A DNA stretch of 64,000 nt from JANQJA01 sp047947185 (GCA_047947185.1 CP170502.1:5704001-5768000); one strand, 5' to 3'. Positions 25,211 through 35,598 are shown, counted from the stretch's first letter. The notes: generated by a model from the sequence alone, not told the origin. A program made the numbers and translations.

Positions 25211-26848
25211 TCAGACGTGAAAGCGCTGGGCCAGGCCGCTGTGACGGACAACGGGATTCTGGACACAGCGGCGAAGGGCGTCACCATCAAAATAGAGCTG
25301 AACCTGGTGGCGCGCCCGGGTCACTGCCGTGTATAACATTTCCCGTGACTGTAGGTCGCGCTGACTCTCACTGGCTGCCTCGGGCAGTACCAGGGCAACC
25401 CGGTCGAACTCCGAGCCCTGGGATTTGTGGACTGTCATGACAAAACAGGTTTCATGGCCGGGCAGGCCCGAGGTGAGAAATTCCCGGCCATCGGCAAATA
25501 CCACACGCGTCTCCCCATCGGCTTGACGGATACAGATGCCCACATCACCGTTGAATAACCGAAGCCTGTAGTCGTTGTTTGTCACCAGCAATGGTCGGCC
25601 GTGGTAGTAGGGGGATTGCCTCGGGTGCTGTGCCGTCACGGTTTCTTCCAGGATCCTGTTAAGGTTAACCACCCCATAATCGCCGTCCCGCACCGGGGTC
25701 AGTACACGCTGTTGTTCAAAAGCAGCAATCAATGTTGGCGCATCGGCACCCGTTGCAACCAGCGCCAGGTAGTCCGCATAGAAGGTCGCCAGCGTTGCCG
25801 CGTTCATGCTGGCAAGGGGGGCACTGGACACCTCGTCGTCATCTGTCGACGGCGGCACTTCACCACGCTGAACCGCAGCCGACACCCTGCCGATACCCCG
25901 GTCAGGCGAGAACCGGAAGCTGGTACCCAAAGGACAAATGGCATCTGTCAGCAGGTGCTCCGGGGTTGTCGCCCCGGTTGTGCCCGTTCCCCGGCAGATA
26001 TCAGCCAGAATGCTGCCGGTATCCACCGAAGGTAACTGGTCAGGATCACCGAGCAGTATGAGTCGGGCGTCGTCGGGCAGGGCCGCAAGCAATCGATCCA
26101 TCATGGCCAGGTCAATCATGGAGACCTCGTCAACAATCAACAGTTTGACAGGCAATGGCAGGTCCGGGCCGTAGCGGAAGGAACGCCCGCCGTCGCGCTG
26201 CCCCAGCAGACGATGCAGGGTCACGACTTCCGTGTACTCAGGCAGGCCGGCACTGGCAAGCGCATTAGCCAGGCGCATGGCAGCTTTGCCCGTGGGGGCA
26301 GCCAGGCGGATATCAGCATAAGCAATACCCGTGAATTCCGCGACCAGACTGAGAATACTGGCCACGGTTGACGTCTTGCCTGTGCCGGGACCACCGGTAA
26401 TGATGGCAAGGCCGCGCGTCAGGGCTGTTTGCACCGCTTGCTGCTGACCGATTGAAGCCGTCGGAAAAACTGTCGCGAGGCGCTGCCTGACCAGTGCGCC
26501 ATCTGCTGCCAGCGGTCGATTGAACCCGACCAGTCGACGCGCAATCCTCACCTCTGCGGCAAAATATCGCTGCAGGAACAGGCGGTTACCCTCAAGCACC
26601 AGTGGTTCCCGGCCGGTGCCAGGGCCCACGACCGGCAAGGCGCGCAAGGTCTCGCGATCAATGTCCCGGCCGGCAAGTTCAAGGCAACTGTGCTGGTTCC
26701 GCAGTGCCCGGCTCAGATCCAGGCACAACTGCAGGAATGGAACACCCGGGTCAGGTGTGGCCATTCGATACATCAGGTCAGCAAAGTGCGCATCAATGTA
26801 ACTGTAGTCGCCGGAACTGACGCGGCCCCGGAGGAATTCGCTGATCAT
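25211..26848 (-). CDS. recD: Exodeoxyribonuclease V alpha subunit, RecD
   Basis: The fast 5'-to-3' helicase of the RecBCD enzyme, which processes double-strand DNA ends for recombination. It has 545 residues, somewhat shorter than E. coli RecD (608). Walker A is GGPGTGKT (residues 152-159), Walker B LLIVDEVSMIDLAMMDRLL, followed by GDPDQLPSVDTGSIL, and the late helicase motif FVMTVHKSQGSEFDRVALVLP with YTAVTRAR. The start overlaps the recB stop by four bases (ATGA). It is the last gene of the recCBD operon. Confidence 0.97.
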   Translation of the reverse strand: MISEFLRGRVSSGDYSYIDAHFADLMYRMATPDPGVPFLQLCLDLSRALRNQHSCLELAGRDIDRETLRALPVVGPGTGREPLVLEGNRLFLQRYFAAEVRIARRLVGFNRPLAADGALVRQRLATVFPTASIGQQQAVQTALTRGLAIITGGPGTGKTSTVASILSLVAEFTGIAYADIRLAAPTGKAAMRLANALASAGLPEYTEVVTLHRLLGQRDGGRSFRYGPDLPLPVKLLIVDEVSMIDLAMMDRLLAALPDDARLILLGDPDQLPSVDTGSILADICRGTGTTGATTPEHLLTDAICPLGTSFRFSPDRGIGRVSAAVQRGEVPPSTDDDEVSSAPLASMNAATLATFYADYLALVATGADAPTLIAAFEQQRVLTPVRDGDYGVVNLNRILEETVTAQHPRQSPYYHGRPLLVTNNDYRLRLFNGDVGICIRQADGETRVVFADGREFLTSGLPGHETCFVMTVHKSQGSEFDRVALVLPEAASESQRDLQSREMLYTAVTRARHQVQLYFDGDALRRCVQNPVVRHSGLAQRFHV

Positions 26849-29800
26849 TGATTGCCACCCAGGGTCGTGTCGAGCGCCTGAATGAATGCGGCGTCCGGCT
26901 TGTCGGTGAATACACCCTGTTGGCCAGAGGGTGACATGCCACGCAGGAACAGGTAGCAGACTCCACCAAAATGTTTGTCGTAGGAATAGTCCGGCATGCT
27001 CGATGCCAGGTAACGATTCAGTGCAACAGTGTATATAAGGTACTGCAGGTCGTAACGATGGTGGGTCATGGCCATCTGCAATGCTGCAGCGTGGTAGTCT
27101 TCCGGCTGGTCGCCCAGGTGATTGGATTTGTAGTCAACCAGGTAATACCGGTTGTCATGCAGGAATACCAGGTCAATCAGGCCGGTCATCAAGCCCTGCA
27201 GCACCCCGGTTGGCAGCGTCACGCGGCTATCCAGGTAACCTGCGGACTTGAGCAGGTCCACAAAAGACCTGTCCGCTGCCAGGGGGAAATGGAATTCCAG
27301 TTCGTCCAGCCGACGATTTGCGGGTATTTGCCCGAGTGTGATGGTACCTGCAAGGGGGGTAGCCACAATATCTGTCAACCATTGGCCCAGGATCAACTGC
27401 CAGGCCGCACGGTCCAGCGTGATGCCCGTGCGGTCCAGGCATTGATCCAGCAAGGCAACCTGTTGGCTTGCCGGCACGGTAAAATCCAGCTGTTCCAGCA
27501 GTGTATGCAGCGCAACGCCTGCCCTGGGGCCGCGTGGGTAGGTAAACCTGCTGGGGCCCTGTGCGTGCACCCTGGGTGCGGTCTGGTCATCGTCGCCGAA
27601 ACCGGGGACAACAACTGTGCCGGGTATATCCTCACTGCCGGACTCCAGCAGGCGATTGACACCGGTGTAGCTGTGAACGCGCCATCCTCTTGCGATCAAC
27701 GGGCGCGTGCGGGGAGGCTGCAGGGAATCGAAAGTGGCTGGCGGCTGCCAGTGGGTCAGTGCAGGCGGCTGCTGGACCCGAATATCGAACAGTGTCTCCG
27801 GTAGCCAGTCATGCAGTGCACCAGGGAGGTTTTCCCTGGACGCCGGCAGGCGCAGCAGCTTCGCCAGGGCAGAGCGATCCAGTGCTTTTGCGGCAGGAAT
27901 GCCAAGATAAACGCAGTGTTTGGCCCGGGTGATGGCCACATACAGCAGCCGCATGTCCTCCGCGGCCTGTTCGAGAGCAGCAGTGTTGTGCTGGACCTCA
28001 TCGTCGCCCAGTTGCAGCAGGGTGACAAACTGGCCGCTCTGCTCCTGGTGCAGCAGGCTCGGATCATGCGCCTGGCGTTTGCTCGTGGAAAATCCCGGCA
28101 GGGGTATCATGACAATTTCATACTCGAGACCTTTGGCCGAGTGCATGGTGACTATCTGGACAAGGTCCTGGTCACTCTCAAGTCGCAGTTGGCGTATCGG
28201 GGCTGAAACACGTTCGTCAGCTCTTTTTTCTCGTGTGAACCACTTCAACAGACGGTGCATGCCCGGCGCCACCGCGGCCCTGCTCTGCAACAGTTCGCCC
28301 AGATGGCGCAGGTTGGTGAGCTGGCGTTCGCCGTCGGCCAGCCGCAGCCATTTTGCGCTCAGCCTGCGCTGCAGAATCAGGCTCTCCAGCATGGTCGCGA
28401 TGTCACTCTCGGCCCAGAGGCGATGGTATTCGGCGAATTCCAGAGCGACCTGCTGTTGCTGGACCGGGTCCGTTCGCAGCGCCTCTATCTCTGCCGCCGT
28501 TGCCAGCATCAGCGGTGTGGCCAGCGCGGCGCGGATGGCCCCCTCGTCAGCAGGCTCAAGCACCGCGGCCAGGACAAGCAGCAGGTCTGCAGCGGTATCC
28601 GAGAGGAATACGCTTTCCTGGGTGACATAAACACTGCGCACACCGCGTGCGCCAAGGGCGTCTCGTGCGGCCCTGGCGTCATGGCGGTCACGCACGAGAA
28701 AGGCAATCTGGCCCGCGTGCAGGGGTTCACCGTTAATGAGCGCAGTACCGGCCGCACCCTGCTGCAACAGACTCACCGTTTCTTCCGCCGCCCAGGCCAT
28801 CGACCGTTGACGTACGGCATCCTGGGTGCCGGTTTCCTCCGCGTCATCAACCATCAAGGTTACGGGCAGCACTGGTAGGCCCTCGCGGGTGAAACTGAGA
28901 GCCGCAGCGCTGTCGGCGGCTTTGACGGGTGCAAAAGGGATGTCCCTGTCGTTACCAAACAGGTCTGGCTGGTCGAACAGGTGATTGATTGCGGCCACCA
29001 GATGTACGGTTGAGCGCCAGTTGGTTGCCAGTGAAAAAACATCGGTGCCTGGATCAACAAGTCGCTTGGCGTTGATGTAGGTAAAAACGTCTGCGCCGCG
29101 GAACTGGTAAATGGCCTGTTTGGGATCACCAATCAAAAAAAGTCCGAGGGCTGCCGGGGCGCGGTAGATTCGCTGGAAGATATCATTCTGCACATCGTCG
29201 GTGTCCTGGAATTCGTCAATCAGGGCAACCGGCCACCGCGCGGCCAGTGTTGCTGCCAGTCCGTCACCTGTGGGGGAGTGCAGGGCAGCCTGCACACCGG
29301 TTAACAGGTCATCGAGCGTAAACTGTCCAAGGTCCTGCCGGTAGTGGTCAAGGTATGCCCGGACCCGCCGGGTCACCTGGTGCCACAGGTTAATCGGCAG
29401 TTGATCCAGTGCTGCGCAGATCTCGTCAATCAGGGATATCACGGCGTGTTCAGGCCTTGTGCCTGTTTTCTTCAGCCGCGCTTTTGCCACGGCTGCGGAA
29501 CTCCAGTGCGGCCAGAGATCGGTGGACAACTCTTCTGACCTGCAAAATGCCGTCATGGGATCCAATCGGGTGACTACCCGGTCATTGGCGTAAAACCCGG
29601 CAGCCCGGATAACGCTGGCAAAATCTTCTGCCAGCCAGCGCCGTTTTGCTTCTCTGACGAGATTCTCCAGGTGCGAGGAATCCAGCGGTTTTGCCGGTGG
29701 CAATATCGTGAGGTCCTGGCGAAACAGGAAAGGCTTCAGCTTTTTCAGGAGCGCTGCCGGGGTATTCCAGAGGCCGAGGCCGACGCTTCGCTCAAGGTCG

Positions 29801-30309
29801 GGTAGCGTGAGAAGGTCAGCGCGAAAACAATCCTGGACGGCCTGTTCAAGCAGGAGGTTGCGGTCTGCATCAAGGCTCTGGCTGAAGAGCATACCGGTCT
29901 CAAATGCATTGTCACCCAGCACCCGGGCGCAGAAGCTGTGAATGGTATAGATTGACGCCTCATCCATGAGTTGCTGTGCAGCCGTCAGCAGTTTAAGGTC
30001 CCGCGCCTGGTCGGCACTGGTCTCTTTGAGATGCGCGATAAAATCATCAGCAGTTTCACCCCCGGCAAAAACCCGGGCCGCGTCGCGGATGCGGCGACGG
30101 ATGCGATCTTTGAGTTCTTCCGTTGCCGCAATGGTGAAGGTAAGCACCAGAATCTGGTTGACGCCAAGTGGCCTGGCGGCAGGCTCGTATCGTCCCAGTA
30201 GCAACCGCAGGTAAAGACTGGTGATCGTGTAGGTTTTGCCAGTGCCTGCACTTGCTTCGATCAGTCTCAGGCCAGAGAGCGGAAATGTTGCTGGATCAAG
30301 GGCGTTCAC
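26845..30309 (-). CDS. recB: Exodeoxyribonuclease V beta subunit, RecB
   Basis: The 3'-to-5' helicase and sole nuclease subunit of RecBCD, 1154 residues (E. coli 1180). The UvrD-type helicase part has IEASAGTGKTYTI near the N-terminus, WPVALIDEFQDTDDVQ, GDPKQAIYQFRGAD and VTMHSAKGLEYEIV. The C-terminal nuclease domain carries LIDLVFLHDNRYYLVDYKSNHLG (about residue 1058 for DYK), supplying the two aspartates and lysine of the active site. All key residues are present. It overlaps recC and recD by four bases each. Confidence 0.98.
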   Translation of the reverse strand: MNALDPATFPLSGLRLIEASAGTGKTYTITSLYLRLLLGRYEPAARPLGVNQILVLTFTIAATEELKDRIRRRIRDAARVFAGGETADDFIAHLKETSADQARDLKLLTAAQQLMDEASIYTIHSFCARVLGDNAFETGMLFSQSLDADRNLLLEQAVQDCFRADLLTLPDLERSVGLGLWNTPAALLKKLKPFLFRQDLTILPPAKPLDSSHLENLVREAKRRWLAEDFASVIRAAGFYANDRVVTRLDPMTAFCRSEELSTDLWPHWSSAAVAKARLKKTGTRPEHAVISLIDEICAALDQLPINLWHQVTRRVRAYLDHYRQDLGQFTLDDLLTGVQAALHSPTGDGLAATLAARWPVALIDEFQDTDDVQNDIFQRIYRAPAALGLFLIGDPKQAIYQFRGADVFTYINAKRLVDPGTDVFSLATNWRSTVHLVAAINHLFDQPDLFGNDRDIPFAPVKAADSAAALSFTREGLPVLPVTLMVDDAEETGTQDAVRQRSMAWAAEETVSLLQQGAAGTALINGEPLHAGQIAFLVRDRHDARAARDALGARGVRSVYVTQESVFLSDTAADLLLVLAAVLEPADEGAIRAALATPLMLATAAEIEALRTDPVQQQQVALEFAEYHRLWAESDIATMLESLILQRRLSAKWLRLADGERQLTNLRHLGELLQSRAAVAPGMHRLLKWFTREKRADERVSAPIRQLRLESDQDLVQIVTMHSAKGLEYEIVMIPLPGFSTSKRQAHDPSLLHQEQSGQFVTLLQLGDDEVQHNTAALEQAAEDMRLLYVAITRAKHCVYLGIPAAKALDRSALAKLLRLPASRENLPGALHDWLPETLFDIRVQQPPALTHWQPPATFDSLQPPRTRPLIARGWRVHSYTGVNRLLESGSEDIPGTVVVPGFGDDDQTAPRVHAQGPSRFTYPRGPRAGVALHTLLEQLDFTVPASQQVALLDQCLDRTGITLDRAAWQLILGQWLTDIVATPLAGTITLGQIPANRRLDELEFHFPLAADRSFVDLLKSAGYLDSRVTLPTGVLQGLMTGLIDLVFLHDNRYYLVDYKSNHLGDQPEDYHAAALQMAMTHHRYDLQYLIYTVALNRYLASSMPDYSYDKHFGGVCYLFLRGMSPSGQQGVFTDKPDAAFIQALDTTLGGNQ

Positions 30310-33300
30310 CGGGTACTCCAGTGTGTCAGCAGGGGGCTGTAGACTTCCCTGGCGAGTTGGTCAAAGACCTCATCAAAATCGTCGGGGAAACTAAAAACCC
30401 GGGTGTAGTTACGATCTGTGCCTTCAGCGCCACCATGAGTATTGGACCAGGCCGTGAGCGCTGCATCCCTCGCCACTGCCTGTGTCTTGCCGGCGTCCAG
30501 GGCCTTGAAATAGGCAAAGCTGGTCTCGGGTAGAAATGGCAGCGGGCGGCACCAGGCGGAACGCGCATGGACAGTCAGCTGCTGCAGTATCGTACTGGCC
30601 AGTTCGCTGTCCATTGGCTCAAATTCACCCGTTGCAAGTTGCGGATCCGTGCTTGCGCTGATGAAGAACATGGTTGTGGTTGTGGGTGAGCCGATCGCAT
30701 TGAAAAAAACATGGCGGAGCCAGGCTTCAATCCACTGGCGTCGCTGGAGTTTGCCCGGCCGGTAATCGATGAGTCTGCCTGGATAGGCCATCGCCGAGCC
30801 GACGAGTCGCGATCCGTCAGGGAGCAGGAGCTCTCCCTGTACCATTGCCGGCGTGGGCAAACTGATGGTTGTTTCCTCTACCGCCCGGGCAATCAGGCCT
30901 GCGCGCACCAAAGCGCGTTGCAGCTGCTTCTCTCCGACATCCCCTGTCATGACTGCACCGCTGGCCAGCGTTGCCCGGTGCCACTCATCCATGTCCTGCT
31001 TGCCAAGCAGGTGAGTGAGTGCGCTACTGGTGAGCTGGTGATTTTCAAGCCCGTCGAGCTCAAAAGGTTCTGTTTCCAGCAGTTCCGCATCCTCGTCCGG
31101 GAAATAGACACCCAGTCGCTCGCGCAGGAAAAAGCGGGCTGGATGGCGCCAGATGCGTAGCAGTGTATCCAGATTGTCAATGACCGTCTCATCATCGGCC
31201 GCGAGCGGCAGGGCGCTGAACGACGGGATCTGCGCTGCCTCGTCCGTTCCGGCGCCGGCAAACCAGTTATGCCGGTAGGTTACATAAGGACCCGGGCTGC
31301 CCTGAAAATAGACAGGGTTAAAAGGTTGCAGCGGATGGATCACCCTGACGTCATGGGCGAACAACTGGTCCAGGTAGTCGGTTAACTCGCTGACCAGCAC
31401 GGAAGGTGGTCGATCCTTGTTGTCCCTGATACTTCTACCCTGATAGCTGATGTAGAAGGTGTCTTCGGCGGCCAGCAGTGCCTCAAGAAACAGGTATCTG
31501 TCATCAATCCGTTTTGACCGGTCACCTTTTTTATAGCCGGTTGCATGCATCAGATCGAACGTCATTGGCCTGTCTTCACGCGGGTAGGCGCCGTCATTCA
31601 TGCCCAGCAGGCAGACGACCCGGTGTGGAATACTGCGCATGGGCACCAGGGTCGCAAAGGTGATTCCGCCCGAAATGAACCCCCGGGTCTGCTGTGAGAC
31701 GCCAAGCTGGGTGCCAAGCCAGTAGCTGAACATACGACCCGAGAGTGGCTCTGTGAAGCCACTTCCCGCGGTTTCAGTCTCCAGCCGGATCAGTAGTTCG
31801 CGGACCCTGGCAAGCTCCATGTCTTCGTCCGGTGTGGGCGCAAAGAAGTCGTCCATCATTTTGAGGACCAGTTGACGCCATTCATCAGCCGGGCGTGCCG
31901 CCTGTACAGCTTCCCGGTAGTGCGCCAACAGGTCAACGATGTGGCAGAGCAGGCCAAGCAGTTCCGCATCAGCACTGTCGATATCAAGTGGCAATATGCC
32001 GCCGGAAACGCCAACACCACTTTCCAGGGCGTATCCGAGAACCATGCGGTCCAGGCCGAAACGCCATGTATTGGTGGCGTCAGCGGGCATCTGCCACCTG
32101 GCTGATTTGGCTGTGCCGTCCAGTTCCCAGCGAATGTTCGCCTCCTGGACCCAGGCAGCAATCCGTAGCAGTTCAGCTTCACCCAGATCATATTTTGCTG
32201 CGATGGCAGGAACTTCCAGCAGGTCCATGACCTCAACGGAGGTGAAACGGAGATCGCCCAGAGACAGGAGTGTGGTCAGTGCCGTCAGCACGGCTGAATC
32301 ACCGCCCAGGGCCCTGTCTGCAATTGCAAACGGCAAGGTCCGGTGATCAAACACGGCCTCGATAAAAGGTGCATATTCAGCCACGTCCGGCATCATCACG
32401 ATGATGTCAGCAGGTACAAGGTCGGTCGAAGTCTCCATCAGTCGGAGTAACTGGTCGTACAGCACTTCAACCTCTCGCAGCGCACTGTGGCAGATATGTA
32501 GCTGGATGCTCTGGTCATCCGCCAGTACCTGTCGCTTGACTGGCAGCCGCCCCTCACCAAACTCGCCGCCAAACGTCAGCTCCAGGATATCGGTCTTGAC
32601 CTGCTGCAGCATGGTCTGTTCGCCGGGCTGGTCAAAGCCGTCAAAAATCTCCAGGGTGTCAATCTCGAGCAACAGCTCAAGAAACTCCCGGCCCTGGCGA
32701 CCCATTGAAGCCAGCAGGGGGTTGCCGACTGTCAGGTAATCCTCCTCCAGCAGCGGTTCTGCCTTGTTCAGCAACTGCCTGACGGAGCGCTTTGCAAGGT
32801 CTCTCGCGGAAACGACATCCCCCCAATAGTGCTGGCAGGGGTTCTGGAAGTAGAGGTCAACCTCAATGTGCCGACCGAGCGCGCGCAGCGTATCAAGGTA
32901 CATGGCGGGTAATCCCGATAGCCCAAACACCGCAAGCGATTCGGGCAGGGGCGCGGGCAATTGTTCGATGGTGTTGAGACGGTCCAGCAGCTCTGCATGC
33001 ATCTCGGCACGGTGCTGCTGGCTGCTCAGTACGGGTGTCTGTCGGACACGTTGCCAGAGCAGGCGTTGCCAGGCGGCCACCGGGTGCTGCTCAAGCAACG
33101 GTGGCTGATTGTCGTTATCCCAGGCGAGGATCCAAGCCGGTCGATAGATCAGGTACTGGTCAAACAGGGTGGCAATTTTCTCACCCAGTTGGTATCGGCG
33201 TACCTGGGAATCACCTGGCCCGGCCAGAAACTGTTTTATCTCGGAGATGCCGCTTGCAGCAGCCGTGGTTGATTGGTCATCCGTTGGCACCGGGTCGGTG

Positions 33301-33626
33301 GTACCGTTCGCGTCGGGTAGATCATTCAGGCAGGACATGAGCAGCCAGGTCAACTGCTCAATGGCGTAAGGAGAGTGATCGGGTAGCTCGCGATCGGCAA
33401 GCAGCACCTGGTAAAGACGCCAGATCAGGTTTGCCGGCAGGATGCAGTTGATGTTGGCAGCAATACCGGTGAGTTCTGCCTGCCGGATCTTGAGCCACTG
33501 TCCCATGCCAAAACTTTGCACCAGCACTGTCCGGGCTTGCATGGGGCTCTGTGTCTGCCGCGCCGTGCGCTCAACATACATCTCCAGCAGTTGCTGCATG
33601 TTATTGGACTGAAACAGGTTAAACAT
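30306..33626 (-). CDS. recC: Exodeoxyribonuclease V gamma subunit, RecC
   Basis: The Chi-recognition and scaffold subunit of RecBCD, 1106 residues (E. coli 1122). Recognisable segments are the N-terminal RTVLVQSFGMGQWLKIRQAELTGIAANINCILP and, later, RSIPHRVVCLLGMNDGAYPREDRPMTFDLM. It is the first gene of recC-recB-recD; unlike E. coli there is no protease III gene (ptrA) between recC and recB. The start is at ATG 33626, only 43 bases from the proposed start of the divergent MFS gene, so promoters for the two directions must overlap. Confidence 0.97.
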   Translation of the reverse strand: MFNLFQSNNMQQLLEMYVERTARQTQSPMQARTVLVQSFGMGQWLKIRQAELTGIAANINCILPANLIWRLYQVLLADRELPDHSPYAIEQLTWLLMSCLNDLPDANGTTDPVPTDDQSTTAAASGISEIKQFLAGPGDSQVRRYQLGEKIATLFDQYLIYRPAWILAWDNDNQPPLLEQHPVAAWQRLLWQRVRQTPVLSSQQHRAEMHAELLDRLNTIEQLPAPLPESLAVFGLSGLPAMYLDTLRALGRHIEVDLYFQNPCQHYWGDVVSARDLAKRSVRQLLNKAEPLLEEDYLTVGNPLLASMGRQGREFLELLLEIDTLEIFDGFDQPGEQTMLQQVKTDILELTFGGEFGEGRLPVKRQVLADDQSIQLHICHSALREVEVLYDQLLRLMETSTDLVPADIIVMMPDVAEYAPFIEAVFDHRTLPFAIADRALGGDSAVLTALTTLLSLGDLRFTSVEVMDLLEVPAIAAKYDLGEAELLRIAAWVQEANIRWELDGTAKSARWQMPADATNTWRFGLDRMVLGYALESGVGVSGGILPLDIDSADAELLGLLCHIVDLLAHYREAVQAARPADEWRQLVLKMMDDFFAPTPDEDMELARVRELLIRLETETAGSGFTEPLSGRMFSYWLGTQLGVSQQTRGFISGGITFATLVPMRSIPHRVVCLLGMNDGAYPREDRPMTFDLMHATGYKKGDRSKRIDDRYLFLEALLAAEDTFYISYQGRSIRDNKDRPPSVLVSELTDYLDQLFAHDVRVIHPLQPFNPVYFQGSPGPYVTYRHNWFAGAGTDEAAQIPSFSALPLAADDETVIDNLDTLLRIWRHPARFFLRERLGVYFPDEDAELLETEPFELDGLENHQLTSSALTHLLGKQDMDEWHRATLASGAVMTGDVGEKQLQRALVRAGLIARAVEETTISLPTPAMVQGELLLPDGSRLVGSAMAYPGRLIDYRPGKLQRRQWIEAWLRHVFFNAIGSPTTTTMFFISASTDPQLATGEFEPMDSELASTILQQLTVHARSAWCRPLPFLPETSFAYFKALDAGKTQAVARDAALTAWSNTHGGAEGTDRNYTRVFSFPDDFDEVFDQLAREVYSPLLTHWSTR

Positions 33627-33669
33627 GTTCGGGTGCTATCATGGATTGGCCTCTCCAGGAATTGTAACA

Positions 33670-34989
33670 GTGTCAGACCCCAGACCCTCGCGACGATTTG
33701 TGCTGCGCGAAACCAAGATGCTCGCGCCGCTCGGTGTCCACAACTTTCGCCTCCTGTGGCTTGGCTCAATGCTTTCCTATCTGGGTGGCCAGTTGACCCT
33801 GATTGCCTTTCCCTGGCTGATCCTCAAAGTGACCGGTGATCCGCTGGCCATGGGCTCGGTGCTTGCCGTGGCCAGTGTGCCGCGGGCACTTTTTATGGTG
33901 TTTGGTGGCGCGGTCACCGACCGGTTTTCTCCCCGCCTGGTTATGCTCTGGGTCAACTGGTTACGTGGATTCCTGATGTTTGGCCTGGCCCCAGTCATTT
34001 ATTTTGAGCTGATGGACGTCTGGATGGTATTTGTGGTGGCCGGAATTTTTGGGGTTATTGATGCCTTCTATTGGCCCGCCTCATCGGCAATTTTGCCCCG
34101 CCTGTTACCCCCTGCACTGCTTCCGGCAGGTAACTCGCTGGTGCAGGGCATGGGCCAGATCAGCATGATGCTGGGACCGGTGATTGCAGGGTTTGTGATT
34201 ACCCTGTTTGCCACAGAAGCTGGCGACAATGGCCCGGGCAATGACATGCCGGGGATCGCCGTGGTGTTCCTGGTAGATGGCGTTGGGTTTGTCGTGGCTG
34301 CAGTTGCGCTGGCAATGATCCGCCTGCCCCCGCAGTCGGCGGCCGGCAGTACCTCGGGTTTTGCACGATCCATCCTGGAGGGTTTTGGCGTGACCTGGCG
34401 GGATATGCCAGTGCGACTGATCACTGTCGCGTTTACGCTCTTCTCCTTATTTTTCCGTGGCCCCTACATTGTTGGAATCCCCATCCTGTGTGACCAGCGA
34501 TTTGACGATGGCGCCCTGGCCTTTGGCTTGATCGGTTCAGCATTTGGCGCGGGCTCGCTGCTTGGCCTGGTGTTGGCAGGTTCCTTGCCACGACTCCCGG
34601 ATCGTTTCCTCGGTACACTCATTTTGCTGGACTTCATCGTGCTGGGTGGCAGTTTTGTGGTATTTGCGCTGGCGCCGGATCTGCCCTGGCTGATGCTCGC
34701 CTCTGCGCTGGGTGGCATCGCGGATGGTTACATGATTATCCTGCTGGTTTCCTGGTTGCAGATCCGCGTCCCAACAGAATTCCTGGGGCGCGTCATGGGC
34801 GTCATCATGGTGTTCAACCAGGGCGTGGCACCTGTTTCCGCGGCGGCGGCCGGTGCATTGATGCGCGTCTCGGTAGAAGGGGTTTTCCTGGGGGCGGCGG
34901 CGGTGCTGATTACGCTGTCAGTGGCTGGTATGGCCCTACCCGACATACGTAGGATGGGATTTGCGGAAAGCTCACAGGCGCCACGCTGA
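33670..34989 (+). CDS. MFS transporter
   Basis: A major facilitator superfamily exporter with about 12 membrane helices. The proposed start is GTG 33670 (439 residues), preceded by AGGA about ten bases upstream; an ATG at 33625 would overlap the recC start and is less likely. The loop 2-3 motif is seen as GGAVTDRFSPRLV. The N-terminal HNFRLLWLGSMLSYLGGQLTLIAFPWLILKVTGDPLAMG is typical of the MFS_3/macrolide-efflux-like group. The substrate is unknown. It is divergent from recC and convergent with the small exported protein gene. Confidence 0.9.
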   Translation: MSDPRPSRRFVLRETKMLAPLGVHNFRLLWLGSMLSYLGGQLTLIAFPWLILKVTGDPLAMGSVLAVASVPRALFMVFGGAVTDRFSPRLVMLWVNWLRGFLMFGLAPVIYFELMDVWMVFVVAGIFGVIDAFYWPASSAILPRLLPPALLPAGNSLVQGMGQISMMLGPVIAGFVITLFATEAGDNGPGNDMPGIAVVFLVDGVGFVVAAVALAMIRLPPQSAAGSTSGFARSILEGFGVTWRDMPVRLITVAFTLFSLFFRGPYIVGIPILCDQRFDDGALAFGLIGSAFGAGSLLGLVLAGSLPRLPDRFLGTLILLDFIVLGGSFVVFALAPDLPWLMLASALGGIADGYMIILLVSWLQIRVPTEFLGRVMGVIMVFNQGVAPVSAAAAGALMRVSVEGVFLGAAAVLITLSVAGMALPDIRRMGFAESSQAPR

Positions 34990-35004
34990 AGACCATTTTA
35001 TTGG

Positions 35005-35406
35005 TCACTCAGGTGGTGTTGCGGTTGGCGACTCAACCACCGCCTGGATCAGTGCCATCTTGGCCAGAATGCTGTTGGCCTGCTCCTGGGTCAAGCCATG
35101 CCTGGCACTGTCTTTCAACTTGCCAAAATCTTTTACAAGCTGGGCCTTATAGCGTTCGATACATTTTTCCCAGCGTTTCTGCTGGCGCTGGTAGCGGGCA
35201 AGCTTGGCGGAATCCACATCATAGCGGTATCGGGCACCACTGCCCGTTGGGTCTTCGACGTCACGCTCGGCTCCCGAGAGTTTGGGTGCTTCACAATGAT
35301 TGGCCGGCAGTTGCCAGTTGAGCGCTGCACTCACCTCCCGGTGTGGCTCACCTGTCACGCCCATAGAGAGCAGCAGGGCGCTGCCCAAAAAGATCAATTT
35401 TTGCAT
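35005..35406 (-). CDS. Small exported protein, function unknown
   Basis: 133 residues from ATG 35406, which has an AGGGAGA ribosome-binding site. Residues 1-20 form a signal peptide (LIFLGSALLLSMGVTG). The mature part contains two cysteines (ANHCEAPKL and KRWEKCIERYKAQ) that may form a disulfide, and a charged helical stretch (LARYQRQQKRWEKCIERYKAQLVKDFGKLKDSA). I recognise the general type of conserved proteobacterial periplasmic protein but no named family. It converges with the MFS gene and is divergent from the TonB receptor. Confidence 0.7.
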   Translation of the reverse strand: MQKLIFLGSALLLSMGVTGEPHREVSAALNWQLPANHCEAPKLSGAERDVEDPTGSGARYRYDVDSAKLARYQRQQKRWEKCIERYKAQLVKDFGKLKDSARHGLTQEQANSILAKMALIQAVVESPTATPPE

Positions 35407-35569
35407 GTTCTCTCCCTTCTGGCCGTCAGGCCGGGGCCGCGGCTGGCTTGTCCATACCATGACAACCTAGCGGAAGCCCGGGGCTCGAGTAAAGTGCCCG
35501 CGCCTGTGCGGCTGTTGCGCTGGGCCGGATTCAGCCTTGCGTCACACCGAAACGGCTCCAAACTTTTTG

Positions 35570-35598
35570 TTTACATTGACCATTTCAGCGCCTATCTT
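35570..35598 (+). promoter_or_regulatory. Sigma70-type promoter of the TonB receptor gene
   Basis: TTTACA (35570-35575) and TATCTT (35593-35598) are separated by exactly 17 bases and lie 80 bases before the receptor start codon, in an otherwise empty 270-base gap. No Fur-box-like palindrome was noticed. Confidence 0.5.
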
